From a virus, in IMG/VR virus record IMGVR_UViG_3300007708_000026, positions 1 to 23,316 of that record: 23,316 bases of DNA; one strand, given 5' to 3'. Every line of letters begins with the position of its first letter. Position 1 is the stretch's first letter. The notes under the pieces were generated by a model, which saw nothing but the letters and a program-made list of their open reading frames with translations, made no database searches and was not told the origin of the DNA. The position numbers and the translations under genes are program-made. Positions 22,072 through 23,316 of this stretch are shown piece after piece.

Positions 22072-22511
22072 TTTGTAATCCATTCAAATTTGACACCAGC
22101 CTCTTCAAACATACCACGGGTTTGCTCCCATGATTCTACCCAAATTGGAGGAATGTCTTGTTCAACAAACAAAAATACTTTCTTTATGCCTACTTGAATA
22201 ATACCTTTTGCGCATTCAGAACAAACTGGTAATCCATAAACATAAAGATCAGCACCATCTAGTGACACGCCATTCAATGAAGCATTAAAGATAACATTCA
22301 TTTCAGCGTGGACGACGTATTTATACTTCGTAGGACGGTCATTATATCGATCAGCACTATCAAGAATTCCACGAGGAAACCCGTTGTACCCTTGTGCAAG
22401 AATCTGGCCTTTTTTACCAACCGCGACAGCGCCAATTTTTCTACTTGGATCTTTACTCCAAGTAGAAATTTCTTTAGCTAGATTCAAATACCGATCTTGC
22501 CAAGAACTCAT
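22068..22511 (-). CDS. dCMP deaminase
   Basis: This 147-aa zinc-dependent deaminase converts dCMP to dUMP. The zinc and proton-shuttle motif HAEMN lies at 68-72 (H68, E70) and the second half PVCSECAKGI at 95-104 (C97, C100). SKDPSRKIGAVAV at 19-31 and GYNGFPRGI at 41-49 match the family's substrate loops. T4 uses its Cd protein the same way to raise dUMP. The gene starts one base after the stop of the thymidylate-synthase-like gene and overlaps the glycosyltransferase. This ties pyrimidine supply to the modification cassette. Confidence 0.94.
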   Translation of the reverse strand: MSSWQDRYLNLAKEISTWSKDPSRKIGAVAVGKKGQILAQGYNGFPRGILDSADRYNDRPTKYKYVVHAEMNVIFNASLNGVSLDGADLYVYGLPVCSECAKGIIQVGIKKVFLFVEQDIPPIWVESWEQTRGMFEEAGVKFEWITK

Positions 22512-22512
22512 G

Positions 22513-23196
22513 TTACACCCAAGCGCTTTCTTTTACAGCAACGATATCAAAGTGGCGTTCATATACGTGTAGCGATCCTACGTTCCAAAGCATAGTGCCT
22601 AGTCCATATGCTGTAGCCAAACGATTGTTGATACCTATTAACAATTGCTCTTGAACATGTCGTTGCCATGCATAATCATTTTTATAACCAAACACTGCAT
22701 CATTAGATCGCATAAAGACGCATGCATGCAATTGGCCTTCACGGATAAAGTACTGCACATTGTTAGTACAAATAAAGTCTGACATGCCGTCCTTATTAAA
22801 ATCAGTGTGCATGCTTGGTCGTGTGTAAATCATGTTAGCACGACGAGAGAATGGGTTGCTCACGAGTTCTTCAAGAACATTTTTAAACTGATATCCATTG
22901 TCTTCTGAATAGATACACCATCCATAGTTAGAGTTAATCATTCCATCTTTAGATGCAACCTGTTTCCAGATTTGAGGAGTTCCACCGGGAATATCGTTAA
23001 CACTAAGCGACATGGATTTATACCATTGAAGTTCGCGTTCAACGTATTCTTTATTGACATTGCCAAAGATGCTGTCTTCATTTGCATGAAAGACTGCGTT
23101 GATCAGTTCAATAGTCTTTACACCAGACTTATCAATAACAAAGTCTTCATCATGTAAGCACTTAACAAATTGCTCACGGATATATTCTACGTTCAT
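22513..23196 (-). CDS. Thymidylate synthase-family enzyme, candidate dNMP hydroxymethylase
   Basis: This 227-aa protein has the thymidylate synthase/dCMP hydroxymethylase fold. The nucleophile C143 is in FICTNNVQYF, with R118/R119 before it (SRRANMIYTRP). RSNDAVFGYKNDYAWQ at 163-178 replaces the usual RSxDxxxGxPFN. GSLHVYERH at 207-215 holds H210 and Y212. The residue aligned with the base-recognising Asn of ThyA is D174, as in T4 dCMP hydroxymethylase. I start at the ATG with GGAG 6 bases upstream (23194-23196). A longer frame to 23232 overlaps the previous gene and lacks that site. Neighbours are a deaminase, a glycosyltransferase and a methyltransferase. Confidence 0.82.
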   Translation of the reverse strand: MNVEYIREQFVKCLHDEDFVIDKSGVKTIELINAVFHANEDSIFGNVNKEYVERELQWYKSMSLSVNDIPGGTPQIWKQVASKDGMINSNYGWCIYSEDNGYQFKNVLEELVSNPFSRRANMIYTRPSMHTDFNKDGMSDFICTNNVQYFIREGQLHACVFMRSNDAVFGYKNDYAWQRHVQEQLLIGINNRLATAYGLGTMLWNVGSLHVYERHFDIVAVKESAWV

Positions 23197-23197
23197 G

Positions 23198-23316
23198 TTA
23201 TTCTCCAAATTTGCCCACAGCCAGAGCAGCACCTGGCGAAGTTAAATATGTATCAGAGTACGAAGTAGTACTTGACACCGTTACAGTATTAGTGTTCTTA
23301 AATTTAGTTGGCGTGA
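23198..23316 (-). CDS. C-terminal end of an unidentified protein
   Basis: This is the last 38 codons of a gene that enters from the right edge, ending at TAA 23198-23200. The tail is Thr/Ser-rich and beta-like (KNTNTVTVSSTTSYSDTYL followed by TSPGAALAVGKFGE), typical of a virion protein end. Its stop is one base before the thymidylate-synthase-like ATG, and that gene's ribosome site lies within its final codons. No family can be assigned from this fragment. Confidence 0.65.
   Translation of the reverse strand, partial: TPTKFKNTNTVTVSSTTSYSDTYLTSPGAALAVGKFGE

Noticed and set aside
23197-23232. Twelve-codon upstream extension of the thymidylate-synthase-like gene (MLLWLWANLENN)
   Set aside because: It lies in another frame over the end of the preceding gene. 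GGAG is correctly spaced only for the internal ATG at 23194-23196.
1-23316. tRNA genes, CRISPR arrays, integrase, transposase or att sites
   Set aside because: I looked for cloverleaf T-arm patterns, regular repeats and mobile-element motifs on both strands and saw none that hold up.

Overview
The window looks like part of the genome of a large, strictly lytic, T4-like (myovirus-type) tailed phage, probably of a marine or other aquatic Gram-negative host. Every gene I can support lies on the minus strand, so transcription runs from high to low coordinates. The DNA is AT-rich by eye, genes overlap by ATGA or a few bases, and most starts carry an AGGA/GGAG-type Shine-Dalgarno. Several gaps contain TATAAATA-like octamers resembling T4 late promoters. 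I see no tRNA, CRISPR array, integrase or insertion sequence. The host cannot be fixed from sequence alone.

Layout in the direction of transcription. (1) 23316-20088: the tail end of an unidentified gene, then a compact base-modification cassette: a thymidylate-synthase-fold enzyme with an Asp at the dUMP/dCMP-discriminating position, a dCMP deaminase, a GT-A glycosyltransferase resembling the TET/JBP-associated type, and a C5-cytosine DNA methyltransferase that probably starts at TTG. A UUCG-capped terminator closes it. (2) 20059-11442: a late-type block behind TATAAATA motifs. It holds a 243-aa unknown, a protein with nucleotidyltransferase/ligase-fold motifs, two small or basic proteins, a fibre-like protein, a nucleotidyltransferase fused to a long basic tail, a Dps-type ferritin, a 580-aa lysine-rich protein with an EF-hand loop and an AT-hook, and an Ig-domain surface protein followed by a terminator hairpin. 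(3) 11410-9511: three conserved phage proteins of unknown role, one with identical Cys clusters at both ends. (4) 9511-5991: a lysis region with i-spanin, overlapping o-spanin lipoprotein, tail-anchored protein, GH19 endolysin, and a run of small membrane or secreted proteins among which a holin should lie. (5) 5911-1: a nucleotide-metabolism operon behind a sigma70-like promoter: thyX (GTG start), nrdA, two tiny proteins, thioredoxin, nrdB, a zinc-ribbon protein, a SegE-like GIY-YIG protein, and a four-helix membrane protein that contains a convincing second gene nested out of frame.

How the parts fit: ribonucleotide reductase, its thioredoxin reductant and ThyX supply dNTPs. Because ThyX already makes dTMP, the separate thymidylate-synthase-like enzyme beside a DNA glycosyltransferase and a C5 methyltransferase is best read as making a modified pyrimidine for genome protection. 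The two observations I rate highest are this cassette and the nested gene at 487-837, which has its own Shine-Dalgarno and distorts the codon use of the gene around it.
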